A DNA stretch of 32,787 bases from positions 1-32,787 of the IMG/VR virus record IMGVR_UViG_3300034166_001837. The stretch is one strand, 5' to 3'. The translations under genes and the position numbers were made by a program. The notes under the pieces are model-generated. The model was not told the origin of the DNA and did not search any database. It saw only the letters and a program-made list of their open reading frames with translations. Positions 14,181-22,721 of this stretch are shown in pieces. Position 1 is the stretch's first letter; every line of letters begins with the position of its first letter. This DNA is from a virus.

Positions 14181-16958
14181 GTGGCGAAGCCGCCATCCTG
14201 GAATGAGATCCGCACGTCTGCAGCGGCATTCGCCGCGCGATGGGCGGACGAGACAAACGAGAAGGCGGAAGCTCAGACGTTCTGGAACGAGTTCCTCGGA
14301 ATCTTCGGCATCGACCGACGTCGGGTGGCAGTTTTCGAGAAGCGCGCCCAGCGAACCTCTACCGCTGGCGGCGGCTTCATCGACATCTTCTGGCCAGGAA
14401 CCCTGATTGCCGAACATAAGTCAGCCGGCAAGAGTCTGGAGGACGCAGAACAGCAAGCAATCGACTACCTGGAGTCGATAGAGGTAGACGACTTCCCTGG
14501 TCTCGTCATCACGTCCGACTTTGCGACGCTTCGTATTCGGGATCTCGGGGGTGACAACGAACCGTATGCGTTCCCTTTGGCAAAGCTTCCGGAGGAGATC
14601 GACCGGCTCGGTCATTTGGCTGGGTACAAGAAGCGCGAGTTCAGTGGCGGCGAAGAGGAAGCCGCGAACGTCAAGGCGGCGAAACTCATGGGTCGTCTCT
14701 ATGAGGAACTCTCAAGGAACGGGTACGAGGGACATGACGCCTCGATCTTGCTTGTGCGTCTCCTGTTCCTGATGTTCGGTGATGACACAGGAATGTGGGA
14801 GAAGGGCCTGTTCGCCGAGTTCATCGATGCGCGTACCGCCCCAGACGGCTCGGACCTTGGTGCGCAACTCGCTCACCTGTTCCAGGTACTCGACAAGGAG
14901 GAGACGTCGAGGCCGGCGGCGATCGACGAGCTGCTTGCGAGGTTCCCCTACGTGAACGGTCACCTGTTCGCTGAGCGAATAGACATACCCGCGTTTGACA
15001 GGCGGATGCGTGACGAGCTCGTGACGGCAACTGAGTTCGACTGGGGGAAGATTTCGCCAGCCGTCTTCGGCTCGCTGTTTCAGGCGATCAAGTCGAAAGA
15101 GGCGCGCCGAGTGCTCGGTGAGCACTACACGACTGAATCCGCGATCATGAAAGCGATAGGCCCACTGTTCCTAGATGAGCTTGAGGAGTACTTTGCACAG
15201 GCCAAAGACAACAAGAACCGACTAGAAGCTCTCCACGATCGACTTGCGAGAATACGCGTTCTTGACCCGGCATGTGGTTGCGGGAACTTCCTTGTTGTCG
15301 CCTATCGGCAACTGAGAAGACTCGAGTTGAGGGTGCTTGATCGGCTGCGGCAACTATCCGGGGAGAAGCAGCTCGTACTTGATGTCGACTCGTTGTCACG
15401 CGTTCGTATCTCTCAGTTCTTCGGTATCGAGATAGAGGAGTGGCCGGCGCGGATTGCCGAAACTGCGATGTTCCTTGTCGATCAGCAGGCGAATCAGGAA
15501 CTTGCTGTTGCGTTTGGACGCGCCCCCGACCGACTGCCAATCAAGATCGCACCGGTCATTCACATGGGAAACGCGCTACGTGTTCCGTGGGAGTCCGTGA
15601 TGCCTCTCGGACCCGACTCGTACATCGTCGGCAATCCGCCATTTGGCGGCACATGGCTACTCAATGATGCGCAGAAGGAAGACCTCAACCAAGTGTGGGA
15701 CGGCATTCGCGGTGGGGGCAACATGGACCTTGTCTCGTGCTGGCACGCGATTGCGGCTCGCCACGTTGAGTCAAGCGAAGTAAAGGTGGCGTTCGTTTCG
15801 ACCAACTCCATAACTCAAGGGCAACAAGCGCCGGTGCTCGGTGCCGAGTTTGCGAAGCATGGTGTTGAGATCGATTTTGCGCATCAGACGTTTGCGTGGG
15901 CAAGTGAAGCCCCTGGCCAGGCAGCCGTCCACTGCGTCATCATCGGATTCTCACGTCGTGGGCAAGGTAAGAAAAAGACGCTGTTCCGATACCCGGACAT
16001 CAAGGGGCAGCCATTGGCGGGTGTTGCTGGGAACATCAACATTTATCTTCAGGATGGCCCCGACGTTTTTGTTGTGAACCGCCGAACGCCGCTCCAGGCG
16101 GGCAGCCAGATCATGGACTACGGCTCGAAGCCGACCGACGGGGGTCATCTCTCAGACATCTCGCCAGAAGAAGCTCAGCAGATACGCGACTCGGATCCAG
16201 TGGCAGCAAGATACCTGCGGCGGCTGATTGGTGCTCAGGAACTCATCAACGGACTTGAGCGGTGGTGTCTATGGCTAGCTGATGCGGAGCCAGGAGACAT
16301 CCGGTCGTCGCCCGAGTTGGTCCGCCGGGTTGGTGAAGTTCGAGCGATGAGGCTTGCAAGCTCGAAGAAAACGACTGTCGATGATGCTGCTACCCCGCAC
16401 CTCTTCCAAGAGAACCGTCAACCACGAACCCCTTATCTTGCTGTTCCTGCAGTGTCTTCGGAGACTCGGAGGTACGTACCAATGGCGTTGATGACGCCGG
16501 ATGTGATCTCTAACAATGCCCTACTGACCGTCACTGATGCGAGTCTCTATACGTTCGCAGTTCTCCACTCTTCTGTGTTCATGGTATGGAATGCAGCTGT
16601 CTCCGGTCGACTGAAGTCTGACTACCGAATCTCCGCAGAGATCACCTACAACAACTTCCCGTGGCCCGAGGAACCTGCAAACAGAACTCAGATCGAGGCG
16701 GCCGCCCAGGCCGTAATCGATTCACGTAACAATCATCCCGGGGCCAGCCTCGCTGACCTTTACGATCCGCTCGCAATGCCCCGCGATCTAGTCGACGCCC
16801 ATCAGAAACTCGACCGAGAAGTGCTCGCCGCCTACGGCCTCAAGACAACCTCGACAGAGTCAGAGATCCTCTCGAATCTCTTCTCTCGGTACTCGGCGCT
16901 CACCGCCGATCTGTTCACAGACGAAAAGCCAAAGAAGGTCCGCAAGAAGAAGGACTAG
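14181..16958 (+). CDS. MmeI-like type IIL restriction-modification enzyme
   Basis: The 925-residue product joins nuclease and DNA methyltransferase in one chain, the size of MmeI (about 920). The N-terminal nuclease core has Asp68 and Glu78-x-Lys80 (GFIDIFWP ... AEHK), the spacing known for MmeI. Helical linker follows; methyltransferase motif I LDPACGCGNF starts near 361 and motif IV NPPF is at 485-488, typical of adenine N6 methylation. A target recognition domain fills roughly 600-860. GTG 14181 has AAGGAG upstream; the frame extending to 13890 runs antisense through the protease gene. It is on the + strand between portal and protease, its stop overlapping the portal stop (CTAG). GC looks lower than neighbours by eye. 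It is a cargo gene that probably protects the lysogen. Confidence 0.88.
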   Translation: MAKPPSWNEIRTSAAAFAARWADETNEKAEAQTFWNEFLGIFGIDRRRVAVFEKRAQRTSTAGGGFIDIFWPGTLIAEHKSAGKSLEDAEQQAIDYLESIEVDDFPGLVITSDFATLRIRDLGGDNEPYAFPLAKLPEEIDRLGHLAGYKKREFSGGEEEAANVKAAKLMGRLYEELSRNGYEGHDASILLVRLLFLMFGDDTGMWEKGLFAEFIDARTAPDGSDLGAQLAHLFQVLDKEETSRPAAIDELLARFPYVNGHLFAERIDIPAFDRRMRDELVTATEFDWGKISPAVFGSLFQAIKSKEARRVLGEHYTTESAIMKAIGPLFLDELEEYFAQAKDNKNRLEALHDRLARIRVLDPACGCGNFLVVAYRQLRRLELRVLDRLRQLSGEKQLVLDVDSLSRVRISQFFGIEIEEWPARIAETAMFLVDQQANQELAVAFGRAPDRLPIKIAPVIHMGNALRVPWESVMPLGPDSYIVGNPPFGGTWLLNDAQKEDLNQVWDGIRGGGNMDLVSCWHAIAARHVESSEVKVAFVSTNSITQGQQAPVLGAEFAKHGVEIDFAHQTFAWASEAPGQAAVHCVIIGFSRRGQGKKKTLFRYPDIKGQPLAGVAGNINIYLQDGPDVFVVNRRTPLQAGSQIMDYGSKPTDGGHLSDISPEEAQQIRDSDPVAARYLRRLIGAQELINGLERWCLWLADAEPGDIRSSPELVRRVGEVRAMRLASSKKTTVDDAATPHLFQENRQPRTPYLAVPAVSSETRRYVPMALMTPDVISNNALLTVTDASLYTFAVLHSSVFMVWNAAVSGRLKSDYRISAEITYNNFPWPEEPANRTQIEAAAQAVIDSRNNHPGASLADLYDPLAMPRDLVDAHQKLDREVLAAYGLKTTSTESEILSNLFSRYSALTADLFTDEKPKKVRKKKD

Positions 16959-19039
16959 ACAATCGGGATAATCCGGCAGCGGCAGTTCACAACCTCGCTC
17001 GCCGGCAGAGACCGATCATGCGGCCCGTCGGCCATCGTCCCATTCACGTTGAACTTCTCATCGAACGCCACCGTCGTCCCGTTCAACGCCAGGTGAGATT
17101 CCCGAGTCCGGCTGTCACCGACCGAATACCAGCGCTTTCGCGCCACCACGCCAGAGTCCTCCATCTGCTTGTAAGTCACCTCGTTCATCAGACCTGACAG
17201 CTCGGTGCGTGCGACACGCTCAGCACGATCCGCGCCGAGGACGCCTTCCACCCGGGCGATCGCACCGTCGACAGATTCGCCGAGACGGTACGCATCACGA
17301 ATCGCCTCGGTGATGTCGTCGGCGATCTGCTTCGTCCAGCCCGGATACTCCCCCGACCCGTTCACGAGCCTTTCCAGACGAGCGGCACCGATCCGCTCCC
17401 AAATGTCACGCACACCGGCAGTGATCTCCAGGTCGAGTGAGCCGGACACCGTCTCACCTACCGCAGTCGACGCGTCGATGAACATGTCGCGCAGGTCCTC
17501 GAGCAGTTCACGGTTCCTTGCCGGCAGGTCGATGATCTCGTCACCGGTTACCTGCGGGGTTGGCGTCTCGCTCCCGTCTGCGCGGACGACACCGGCACGG
17601 CGACGAAGGCCACCGCTCACCTGCTTGAGGAGCCGCGCGTGGAACTTCTCCGCGTAGTCAGTGAGACGCTTCTCGAACGGTGCGGATGTGGCGTCGAGCT
17701 TCTCAGAGAACTCGTCAGCGTTGAGAGACCGCTTCACCGGAACCGGGACGACTAAAGGGGTGGACTCAAGGCCAACCTCCCTTGATTCGTCTACTGCTGG
17801 CACCGGGGCGACAGACACGGTCTCTTCGGTTTCGATCGGCGGCAGCCCGAGCAAGTCGCGGGCCTCGTTCACAGTGGCGATACCGGCAGCAACCAGGGCC
17901 GTCGCGCGAGCCGCGATGTCGCCGACGTTCTCGTTCAGTGCCGACACCGTCGACGTGTCAACGCTGAGGACGTAGCCGAGACGGCGGGCCTGCTGGTTCA
18001 GCGTCGCACAGATCAGGTTCAGGATTGGGAGCACCGTCGCCGAGTAGTAGGCGGCGAGCTCGACACGCTGGTTCTCGTAGGTGCGGTTCCCGCCGAGACC
18101 GAGGATCGACTCTGGTGCGCGCCAAGCGGCGAGGATCTCCCGGCGCGCATTCTCAGCGACCGCCACCCAGCCGTCAGTCAGTGCCGGGGTGCCGAGCGCC
18201 TGATACGACGTCGACGCGTTCAGCACCAGGATGCGACCCTTGCGAGTCGAGTCGGCAGCCTTGTCGTTGATGCGGCGCTCTGCTTCGTCGAGTTCGTCCT
18301 GGCCGAGGTCGGCGCCTTCTACGGGCGGGACGATTGAGAGGACACCGGCGGGCATTCCGTCGTTGATGAGGATGCTCTTGGTCGCCTGGCGCTGGTGGTG
18401 AAGGATGTCGACCGGTAGTCCGGCGGCGGCGATCGGCGGGTTCGCACGCAACGGGTTCTCCGGATGCGGGATGTAGACGCGGTGCAGGATCGAACCGGCG
18501 ATGGCGCCATCACCAGTCGCACGGCCGTTCCCGTCGTAGGTGCCGCGCAGCTGCCCGTCATCTGCGAGGACGCGGTAACCGGCGACGAGCATCGGTGAGC
18601 CGTCCTTGTTCACGGAACCGAGACCGGCGGGGATGATCTCGACACGGCCTCCGACGAGCGGGGTGAGGGTCTTCTTCGACTCGATGATGTACGCCTCACC
18701 TGCGTAGTTGAGACAGTTGACGAGATGTTGACGGAACGCGACAGCCGACATCGAGGTTGATGGGGCGATGTTGAGCGCGTAGCAGTAGTGCGCACGCGAC
18801 GTGACGTCGTCGCCGGTGCCTAGCTGCATTGCGACGATCGGGAGATTGTCAACGTTCGCGGCGTCGGTCGCGATCGCCTGGGTAACTGCAGCGACGATCG
18901 TTTCCCGGTCGTGTCCGAACTTGATTCCGCGAACCCGGTCCCACGGCTGCTGATAGGCGACCTGACCTCCGAAGTTCACCGGGGAGAGAAGGGCGGCATT
19001 GCGAGTTTCGATGCTGTGCCGTCTAACGATTCTCTTCAC
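16955..19039 (-). CDS. Portal protein fused to a MuF-like head morphogenesis domain
   Basis: The 694-residue product is longer than a normal portal (about 400-500). About residues 1-410 are HK97-type portal (NLPIVAMQL, YALNIAPSTSMSAVAFRQHLVNCLNYAGEAYIIE, GLPVDILHHQRQATKSILINDGMPAGVLS, APESILGLGGNRTYENQRVELAAYYSATVLPIL). A Val/Pro-rich linker follows (410-450). The C-terminus, about 590-694, is MuF-like: ARTELSGLMNEVTYKQMEDSGV, KRWYSVGDSRTRESHLALNG and the Cys-containing ending VVNCRCRIIPIV. The portal forms the packaging channel; MuF is a minor head protein that is often ejected. GTG 19039 overlaps the upstream stop by 4 bases. The stop overlaps the convergent restriction-modification gene. 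Confidence 0.9.
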   Translation of the reverse strand: MKRIVRRHSIETRNAALLSPVNFGGQVAYQQPWDRVRGIKFGHDRETIVAAVTQAIATDAANVDNLPIVAMQLGTGDDVTSRAHYCYALNIAPSTSMSAVAFRQHLVNCLNYAGEAYIIESKKTLTPLVGGRVEIIPAGLGSVNKDGSPMLVAGYRVLADDGQLRGTYDGNGRATGDGAIAGSILHRVYIPHPENPLRANPPIAAAGLPVDILHHQRQATKSILINDGMPAGVLSIVPPVEGADLGQDELDEAERRINDKAADSTRKGRILVLNASTSYQALGTPALTDGWVAVAENARREILAAWRAPESILGLGGNRTYENQRVELAAYYSATVLPILNLICATLNQQARRLGYVLSVDTSTVSALNENVGDIAARATALVAAGIATVNEARDLLGLPPIETEETVSVAPVPAVDESREVGLESTPLVVPVPVKRSLNADEFSEKLDATSAPFEKRLTDYAEKFHARLLKQVSGGLRRRAGVVRADGSETPTPQVTGDEIIDLPARNRELLEDLRDMFIDASTAVGETVSGSLDLEITAGVRDIWERIGAARLERLVNGSGEYPGWTKQIADDITEAIRDAYRLGESVDGAIARVEGVLGADRAERVARTELSGLMNEVTYKQMEDSGVVARKRWYSVGDSRTRESHLALNGTTVAFDEKFNVNGTMADGPHDRSLPASEVVNCRCRIIPIV

Positions 19040-19299
19040 TTGGTGGCCTCCTCAACGACTGTGAGGCGCGACCATGCCAGTGCCGCCCGGGCCGTGCCTG
19101 CTCCCGCGACCGTTGCTGCGAAGCCGACCGCAGGCCAAGTTCCGAGGTAGCGACTCGTAAGTGCGGCGACAGCGATCGTGACACCGATGATGGCGAGACC
19201 TGTTCCGCCGATGATGGCGAGTAGGAGAAGGTTGCGGCGGATCCAGGTGAGAGCGCGTTTCACGTCCTCGACTGTTGCGGCGGTCGTTCTGACCGCCAA
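19036..19299 (-). CDS. Small membrane protein upstream of portal
   Basis: The 87-residue product has two hydrophobic helices, about residues 24-48 and 56-75, after a charged helix containing EDVKRALTWIRRN. I do not recognise the family. The start appears to be TTG 19299, 3 bases after the upstream stop; no ATG or GTG gives a better choice. It overlaps the portal start by 4 bases, so it is translated with the portal. A class B-like match (GCAGCAACGGTC, 19109-19120) lies inside its C-terminal codons and could serve the portal gene, or be coincidence. Confidence 0.55.
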   Translation of the reverse strand: MAVRTTAATVEDVKRALTWIRRNLLLLAIIGGTGLAIIGVTIAVAALTSRYLGTWPAVGFAATVAGAGTARAALAWSRLTVVEEATK

Positions 19300-19302
19300 T
19301 GG

Positions 19303-19752
19303 TCAGTTCTTCGTCGCCTGTAGGTAGATGAGCGCCCCCATCGCGTTAGCGACAGCGTCGGCGAGGCTGCCTGTTGCCTTACCGCTGTCGGTGACGAGGT
19401 TCTCCGGATCGTCCTCGAAGCCGATACAGGACGCTGAGTCCAGGTTCCTGTCCACTACGCAGACGAGGCGACAGCGACGGCGACTCGGATGAGCTGAAGG
19501 CGGAACTTCCGGTTCACCGTCGGTAAGAGGTGCCGCCCATCCGCAGGTGTCGACACCGATGAATCTGATGTCGCTCATCGAGGCGAGGACCTCGGGGGCG
19601 TCATCGAGCGCCTGGTAGACGTCGAGGTGTTGACTTACGACGTGGATGTCGCCGTCGTTGAGGATGACGAATAGCCGCGCCTTTGAGGCGTTGTATCCGT
19701 TGGCTTGCTTGAGGGTGTTGTAGGCGTTGAGCGCCTCGGTGGTGGTTGTCAT
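19303..19752 (-). CDS. Hypothetical protein
   Basis: The 149-residue soluble protein is unrecognised. It starts with a Thr-rich segment, then RLFVILNDGDIHVVSQHLDVYQALDDAPEVLASM, then a Cys-containing VDTCGWAAPL and a Cys in RLVCVVDRN; the C-terminus is a hydrophobic helix. Its content of alternating strands and helices suggests a compact alpha/beta fold. ATG 19752 is preceded by ACAGTG with 7 bases between and no Shine-Dalgarno sequence, and by ATGCAA 17 bases further up, so it is probably leaderless. It heads a short group leading into the portal gene, 3 bases before the small membrane gene. Confidence 0.6.
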   Translation of the reverse strand: MTTTTEALNAYNTLKQANGYNASKARLFVILNDGDIHVVSQHLDVYQALDDAPEVLASMSDIRFIGVDTCGWAAPLTDGEPEVPPSAHPSRRRCRLVCVVDRNLDSASCIGFEDDPENLVTDSGKATGSLADAVANAMGALIYLQATKN

Positions 19753-19759
19753 TGGCCCT

Positions 19760-19788
19760 CACTGTGATGAGGAGTGCCGCTATTGCAT
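19760..19788 (-). promoter_or_regulatory. Class A promoter-like site, leaderless, for gene 19752
   Basis: On the - strand ATGCAA (19788-19783), 17 bases, ACAGTG (19765-19760), then 7 bases to ATG 19752. Confidence 0.5.
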
Positions 19789-19995
19789 ACTCCCGAATGC
19801 AGGGCCAGGTACCCGCCCTATGGTGTCTTTGTGGGTCAGGGGCCGGAGGACGACGAGGAGAACTTCCAAGGGATGCCGTGGGACGAGTTCCTCGAGATCC
19901 TCGACAAGCGGGCGGCAGAGAAGTTCCCGCCGAAGAAGCGACCTCATCTGCGTGTGATGCCTACACCGCCTGAGGATGAGCAAGCGCAGGATTAG
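19783..19995 (+). CDS. Small hypothetical protein on the opposite strand
   Basis: This is a + strand frame of about 70 residues: an N-terminal HTPECRARYPPYGVFVG, then a very acidic middle (EDDEENFQGMPWDEFLEIL) and a Lys/Pro-rich tail. The start is unclear: TTG 19783 has GAGGAG 8 bases upstream, GTG 19774 extends the frame, and GTG 19831 has TATGGT 6 bases before it and could be leaderless. It fills a 208-base gap between two leftward genes and its 3' end overlaps the convergent gene by 35 bases. Codon use looks coding, but the class A site on the other strand sits within its 5' end, so it may be spurious. Confidence 0.4.
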   Translation: MHTPECRARYPPYGVFVGQGPEDDEENFQGMPWDEFLEILDKRAAEKFPPKKRPHLRVMPTPPEDEQAQD

Positions 19996-20344
19996 ACACC
20001 GGGACTAGCTCCGACGGGGAGAGGTCGTCTGCGTCGCAGCTCTCGCAGTAGTAGGTGACGCGGTCCGGAAACCCGACAATCTCTACCGATCCGTGCTTGA
20101 CCTCGTCGTCCGGCAGTACGACGACGGGAATCGAAATCTGGGCATTGCCGACTTCGGAGAGGTTTGTGCTCTGACATGTTGGGCATCCGAGGATTGTCTC
20201 CGTTCGAACACTTGCTAGTCGGACCTTCCACACCTCTTCGGCGAGCTCCTCCAGGGCGGCGGTCATCGGAATCATCTCGCCTCGCTCCGCGGCACTCCTG
20301 ATCACTTCGGTGAGCAGGTACAGCTTGTTGATGTGCTCTTTCAT
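19961..20344 (-). CDS. Zinc-ribbon-like hypothetical protein
   Basis: The 127-residue product has an N-terminal helical part (MKEHINKLYLLTEVIRSAAERGE...) and two Cys pairs, CPTC near residue 54 and CESC near residue 103. These fit one zinc ribbon interrupted by a beta-rich insert; no specific family is recognised. ATG 20344 is chosen because a purine-rich binding site (AAGAAAGAGAAG) precedes it; the longer frame to 20419 includes the promoter-like site. It is read just after the large terminase gene and may have its own transcript. Confidence 0.6.
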   Translation of the reverse strand: MKEHINKLYLLTEVIRSAAERGEMIPMTAALEELAEEVWKVRLASVRTETILGCPTCQSTNLSEVGNAQISIPVVVLPDDEVKHGSVEIVGFPDRVTYYCESCDADDLSPSELVPVSNPALAHPQAV

Positions 20345-20390
20345 CTTGCTTCTCTTTCTTGTTGCCGGATCTGACGTCCGGGTTGCCTGG

Positions 20391-20419
20391 AACAGTGGCC
20401 AGCCCGGGTGGTGAGGCAT
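20391..20419 (-). promoter_or_regulatory. Class A promoter-like site for gene 20344
   Basis: On the - strand ATGCCT, 17 bases, ACTGTT, followed by a leader of about 40 bases with a ribosome binding site. It starts 11 bases after the terminase stop. Confidence 0.4.
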
Positions 20420-20429
20420 ACGGACGTGT

Positions 20430-21770
20430 TCAGGCCATCCGGAGCCGGAACTGGGGGCGGCTCACACCCGAGACCGCATAGCGGAGGGCGTCGACCGTGT
20501 GGTCGTCCCGTTTCACCGGCCGTTCCGGGGTGAGCGGCTGCCCGTCCGCGCCGACCGCCCACCGGTATCCGAGAAGCTCCCGCCACAGGACGGGGCAGGC
20601 GACGTCGTCGACGGCAAGTTCGTCTTTCGCGAGAAGCGACTGCACGGCGCGGATTCCGTCGGCGACACTCCCCGCCCGCTTGTCAGCGTCCTGAATCGGT
20701 AGCCCCCATCGTCGGAGCGACGCGGACGTCTGCGGGTAGTTCGTGTCGGAGATGACAGTTCGCGGATGCCAGATCTCGATGAGCGGCGAGACAAGATCGC
20801 GGACCGCTTCCGGGGTAGCGCACGGTGCGACCGCTTCCGCGACGGCGTGCCACCTGCTGCCGTGTTTCGCGAGGACGACCGCTGCGGTTGGGTTCTCTGA
20901 TCCGAGGTCGAGCCCAATGACGACGTCGTCTGCTTCTCCTGGCCCGATCCACGTGTCGAGGCGGCCCCTGGTGTGGCGCATCACGGACAGCTCTTTGAAG
21001 ATCGACCCTGCCGGGGTGAGCACTTCGCCGTAGATCTCCTGCCGTCCGAGGTCGGTTCCCTCGTAGGTGGCGATTAGCGAGGCGCGCCACGCGTCGTCGG
21101 TGTGCGGGTTGTCGAGCGATGACGGCGGCGGCGATGGTGGCAGCGCCCCGTGCTCGGCGCCACCGACGAACACGAGTCCCGGCTGCGGGAGCTTCTCGAC
21201 GTCGAGAAACAGGTTGTAGAAGAAGTTGCGGCCGTTCGGTGTTGTCGCGCAGAGGACTCGTGCCGGTGTCCCGTCCGGGAGCGGGAGACGTACGGCGAGC
21301 CGAAGCATGTGGTAACTCTCCTCATCCCAGAACGCGACCTCATCGGCGAGAGCGCCGTGCGCGTTCGTTCCACGCAAACTCTTCGGCTGGTCGGCAGACG
21401 CAAGCCGGATCGTCGAACCGTTAGCGAACCGGATCTCCATCTGTCCTGGTGTCCTCTTGAAGCTGTTCTCCCACGAGCTACCCGCGAGGGTGAACTCAAG
21501 GTTGGGGCGCACGTCGCTGCCGACGAGATGCCAGCGGAATCCGCCGTCACCTTCGGCGAGGATGCGGAGCGCCTCCGACCAGGTGCGTCCGACGGCGAGC
21601 CACATGGTGCCTGGATACGTGAGCGCCTGGGTGAGCAGCCATCGGCATCCGTTCCACGTTTTGCCGACACCGCGACCTCCGTAGAGAACTGCGGTCGTCC
21701 ACTGCCCTGCCGGGATCTTCTGATGTCGCAGCGGACGCCACGTGAGCGTCACTTCCCGTTTCACGGTCAC
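20430..21770 (-). CDS. terL: Terminase large subunit
   Basis: The 446-residue protein is the packaging motor. The ATPase half has Walker A GGRGVGKT (31-38), NSTIRLASADQPKSLRGTNAHGALADEVAFWD with the Walker B Asp-Glu near 150, and ATTPNG as coupling motif. The nuclease half has the three acidic sites VIGLDLGSEN, VISDTNYP and DDHTVDALRYAV of an RNase H-like fold. It would bind portal and cut packaged DNA. GTG 21770 overlaps the upstream stop by 4 bases; the open frame further up to 21983 is antisense to the lysozyme-like gene. The first segment before the Walker A is short, so no N-terminal extension is needed. Confidence 0.93.
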   Translation of the reverse strand: MTVKREVTLTWRPLRHQKIPAGQWTTAVLYGGRGVGKTWNGCRWLLTQALTYPGTMWLAVGRTWSEALRILAEGDGGFRWHLVGSDVRPNLEFTLAGSSWENSFKRTPGQMEIRFANGSTIRLASADQPKSLRGTNAHGALADEVAFWDEESYHMLRLAVRLPLPDGTPARVLCATTPNGRNFFYNLFLDVEKLPQPGLVFVGGAEHGALPPSPPPSSLDNPHTDDAWRASLIATYEGTDLGRQEIYGEVLTPAGSIFKELSVMRHTRGRLDTWIGPGEADDVVIGLDLGSENPTAAVVLAKHGSRWHAVAEAVAPCATPEAVRDLVSPLIEIWHPRTVISDTNYPQTSASLRRWGLPIQDADKRAGSVADGIRAVQSLLAKDELAVDDVACPVLWRELLGYRWAVGADGQPLTPERPVKRDDHTVDALRYAVSGVSRPQFRLRMA

Positions 21771-22204
21771 GCCTCTTTGGCGAGCTCTCGCACGATTCGC
21801 AGGTAGGTCTTGACGACGTTGCGAGTCCACGGGTAGCCGCGATCTTGTGTGTCGGCGCTCGCCCAGCGGACGCTTCCCGGCGGGCCTACATACTTGCCGT
21901 TCGCCCATCGACCGGTTGAGTGGAGACGCCCTTCGGCGATGTCGACGATCGTGGTCGCCTTGTTCCGGATCAGGATCTCGCACGCACGAGTCACCTGGGC
22001 GCGCACCCCGGCGTACCGGTACGTGCTGCCCGAGTCGTACGAGCCGACCCCGAGACCGTTGCCTTTCAGACCGTCACCTTTCGTGAACCAGTGCGTCTCA
22101 CTCCAGCCGATTGCGACGATGAGCAGCGGGTCGACGCCGTGGCGGCGGCAGATCTGCCGGACGAGTTTCCAGTCGCCCTCAGGGATTCCTAACGGGGTCT
22201 TCAC
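21767..22204 (-). CDS. Lysozyme/transglycosylase-like protein between terminase genes
   Basis: The 145-residue protein has the look of a small glucosaminidase or lytic transglycosylase: DPLLIVAIGWSETHWFTKGDGLKGNGLGVGSYDSG, with Glu36 in the place of the catalytic Glu, followed by a Thr/Tyr region and STGRWANGKYVGPPGSVRWAS. No signal peptide is seen. It lies between the small and large terminase genes with 4-base overlaps at both ends, so it is made with the packaging proteins. It may be a virion peptidoglycan hydrolase or a second lysin next to the M15 endolysin at 23763-24308. Family call is by pattern only. Confidence 0.55.
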   Translation of the reverse strand: MKTPLGIPEGDWKLVRQICRRHGVDPLLIVAIGWSETHWFTKGDGLKGNGLGVGSYDSGSTYRYAGVRAQVTRACEILIRNKATTIVDIAEGRLHSTGRWANGKYVGPPGSVRWASADTQDRGYPWTRNVVKTYLRIVRELAKEA

Positions 22205-22608
22205 TCGGGTGACTCCTCGGTGATGGTGAGCACCGTGAACCCGCCGGTCTGCTCGACACGCTCGATGTAGAGACCGGAGAGTTTCGCGACCTCCTGCAGA
22301 CGTGCCCGCTCCTCGGCGAGATACTTCGCTGCGGAAGCATGGTCGGCGAGTTCGGTTGCGCGTTCCGCTTCGACTGCTGCAGCGTCGGCGGCGGCGAGAT
22401 GCCGGGTGATGAGCTTGTTCAGAGTTGCGTCAGTCTTTGCGGAGAATGCGGCGGCACGTTCGGCGAGGAATGCCTTCGTGACTGCGACGACGGTCTTCGT
22501 TGACGTGTTGATCTGTGAGGCGACGGTCCGAACTGGGATGCCCTGGAGGCGCAGCGCGATGATCTGCTCGCGCTCCTCAGGAGTTAGACGACGGCCGATG
22601 TTGCTCAT
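22201..22608 (-). CDS. terS: Terminase small subunit
   Basis: The 135-residue product has an N-terminal helix-turn-helix, LTPEEREQIIALRLQGIPVRTVASQINTSTKTVVAVTKAFL (about residues 8-48), then a long Ala/Glu-rich helical oligomerisation region and a beta-like C-terminus. This is the usual arrangement of phage small terminase subunits, which bind the packaging site on DNA. ATG 22608 is leaderless-type: the class B hexamer ACGGTC ends 6 bases before it, preceded by CACAGCA. It is the first gene of the packaging operon, which proceeds through overlapping starts into the lysozyme-like and large terminase genes. Confidence 0.8.
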   Translation of the reverse strand: MSNIGRRLTPEEREQIIALRLQGIPVRTVASQINTSTKTVVAVTKAFLAERAAAFSAKTDATLNKLITRHLAAADAAAVEAERATELADHASAAKYLAEERARLQEVAKLSGLYIERVEQTGGFTVLTITEESPE

Positions 22609-22614
22609 ACCGGC

Positions 22615-22627
22615 GACCGTTGCTGTG
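22615..22627 (-). promoter_or_regulatory. Class B site before the small terminase gene
   Basis: On the - strand CACAGCAACGGTC ends 6 bases before ATG 22608. No TTG-type -35 is seen 17 bases upstream. Confidence 0.5.
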
Positions 22628-22721
22628 GAACTTTGTGGAAGTGGCGCGCTCGAGCGATCTCAACTCCCAGAGCAGATACAACGTGAGTGCCGTGACGATG
22701 TAGAGGAACATCCTGGGTCCG

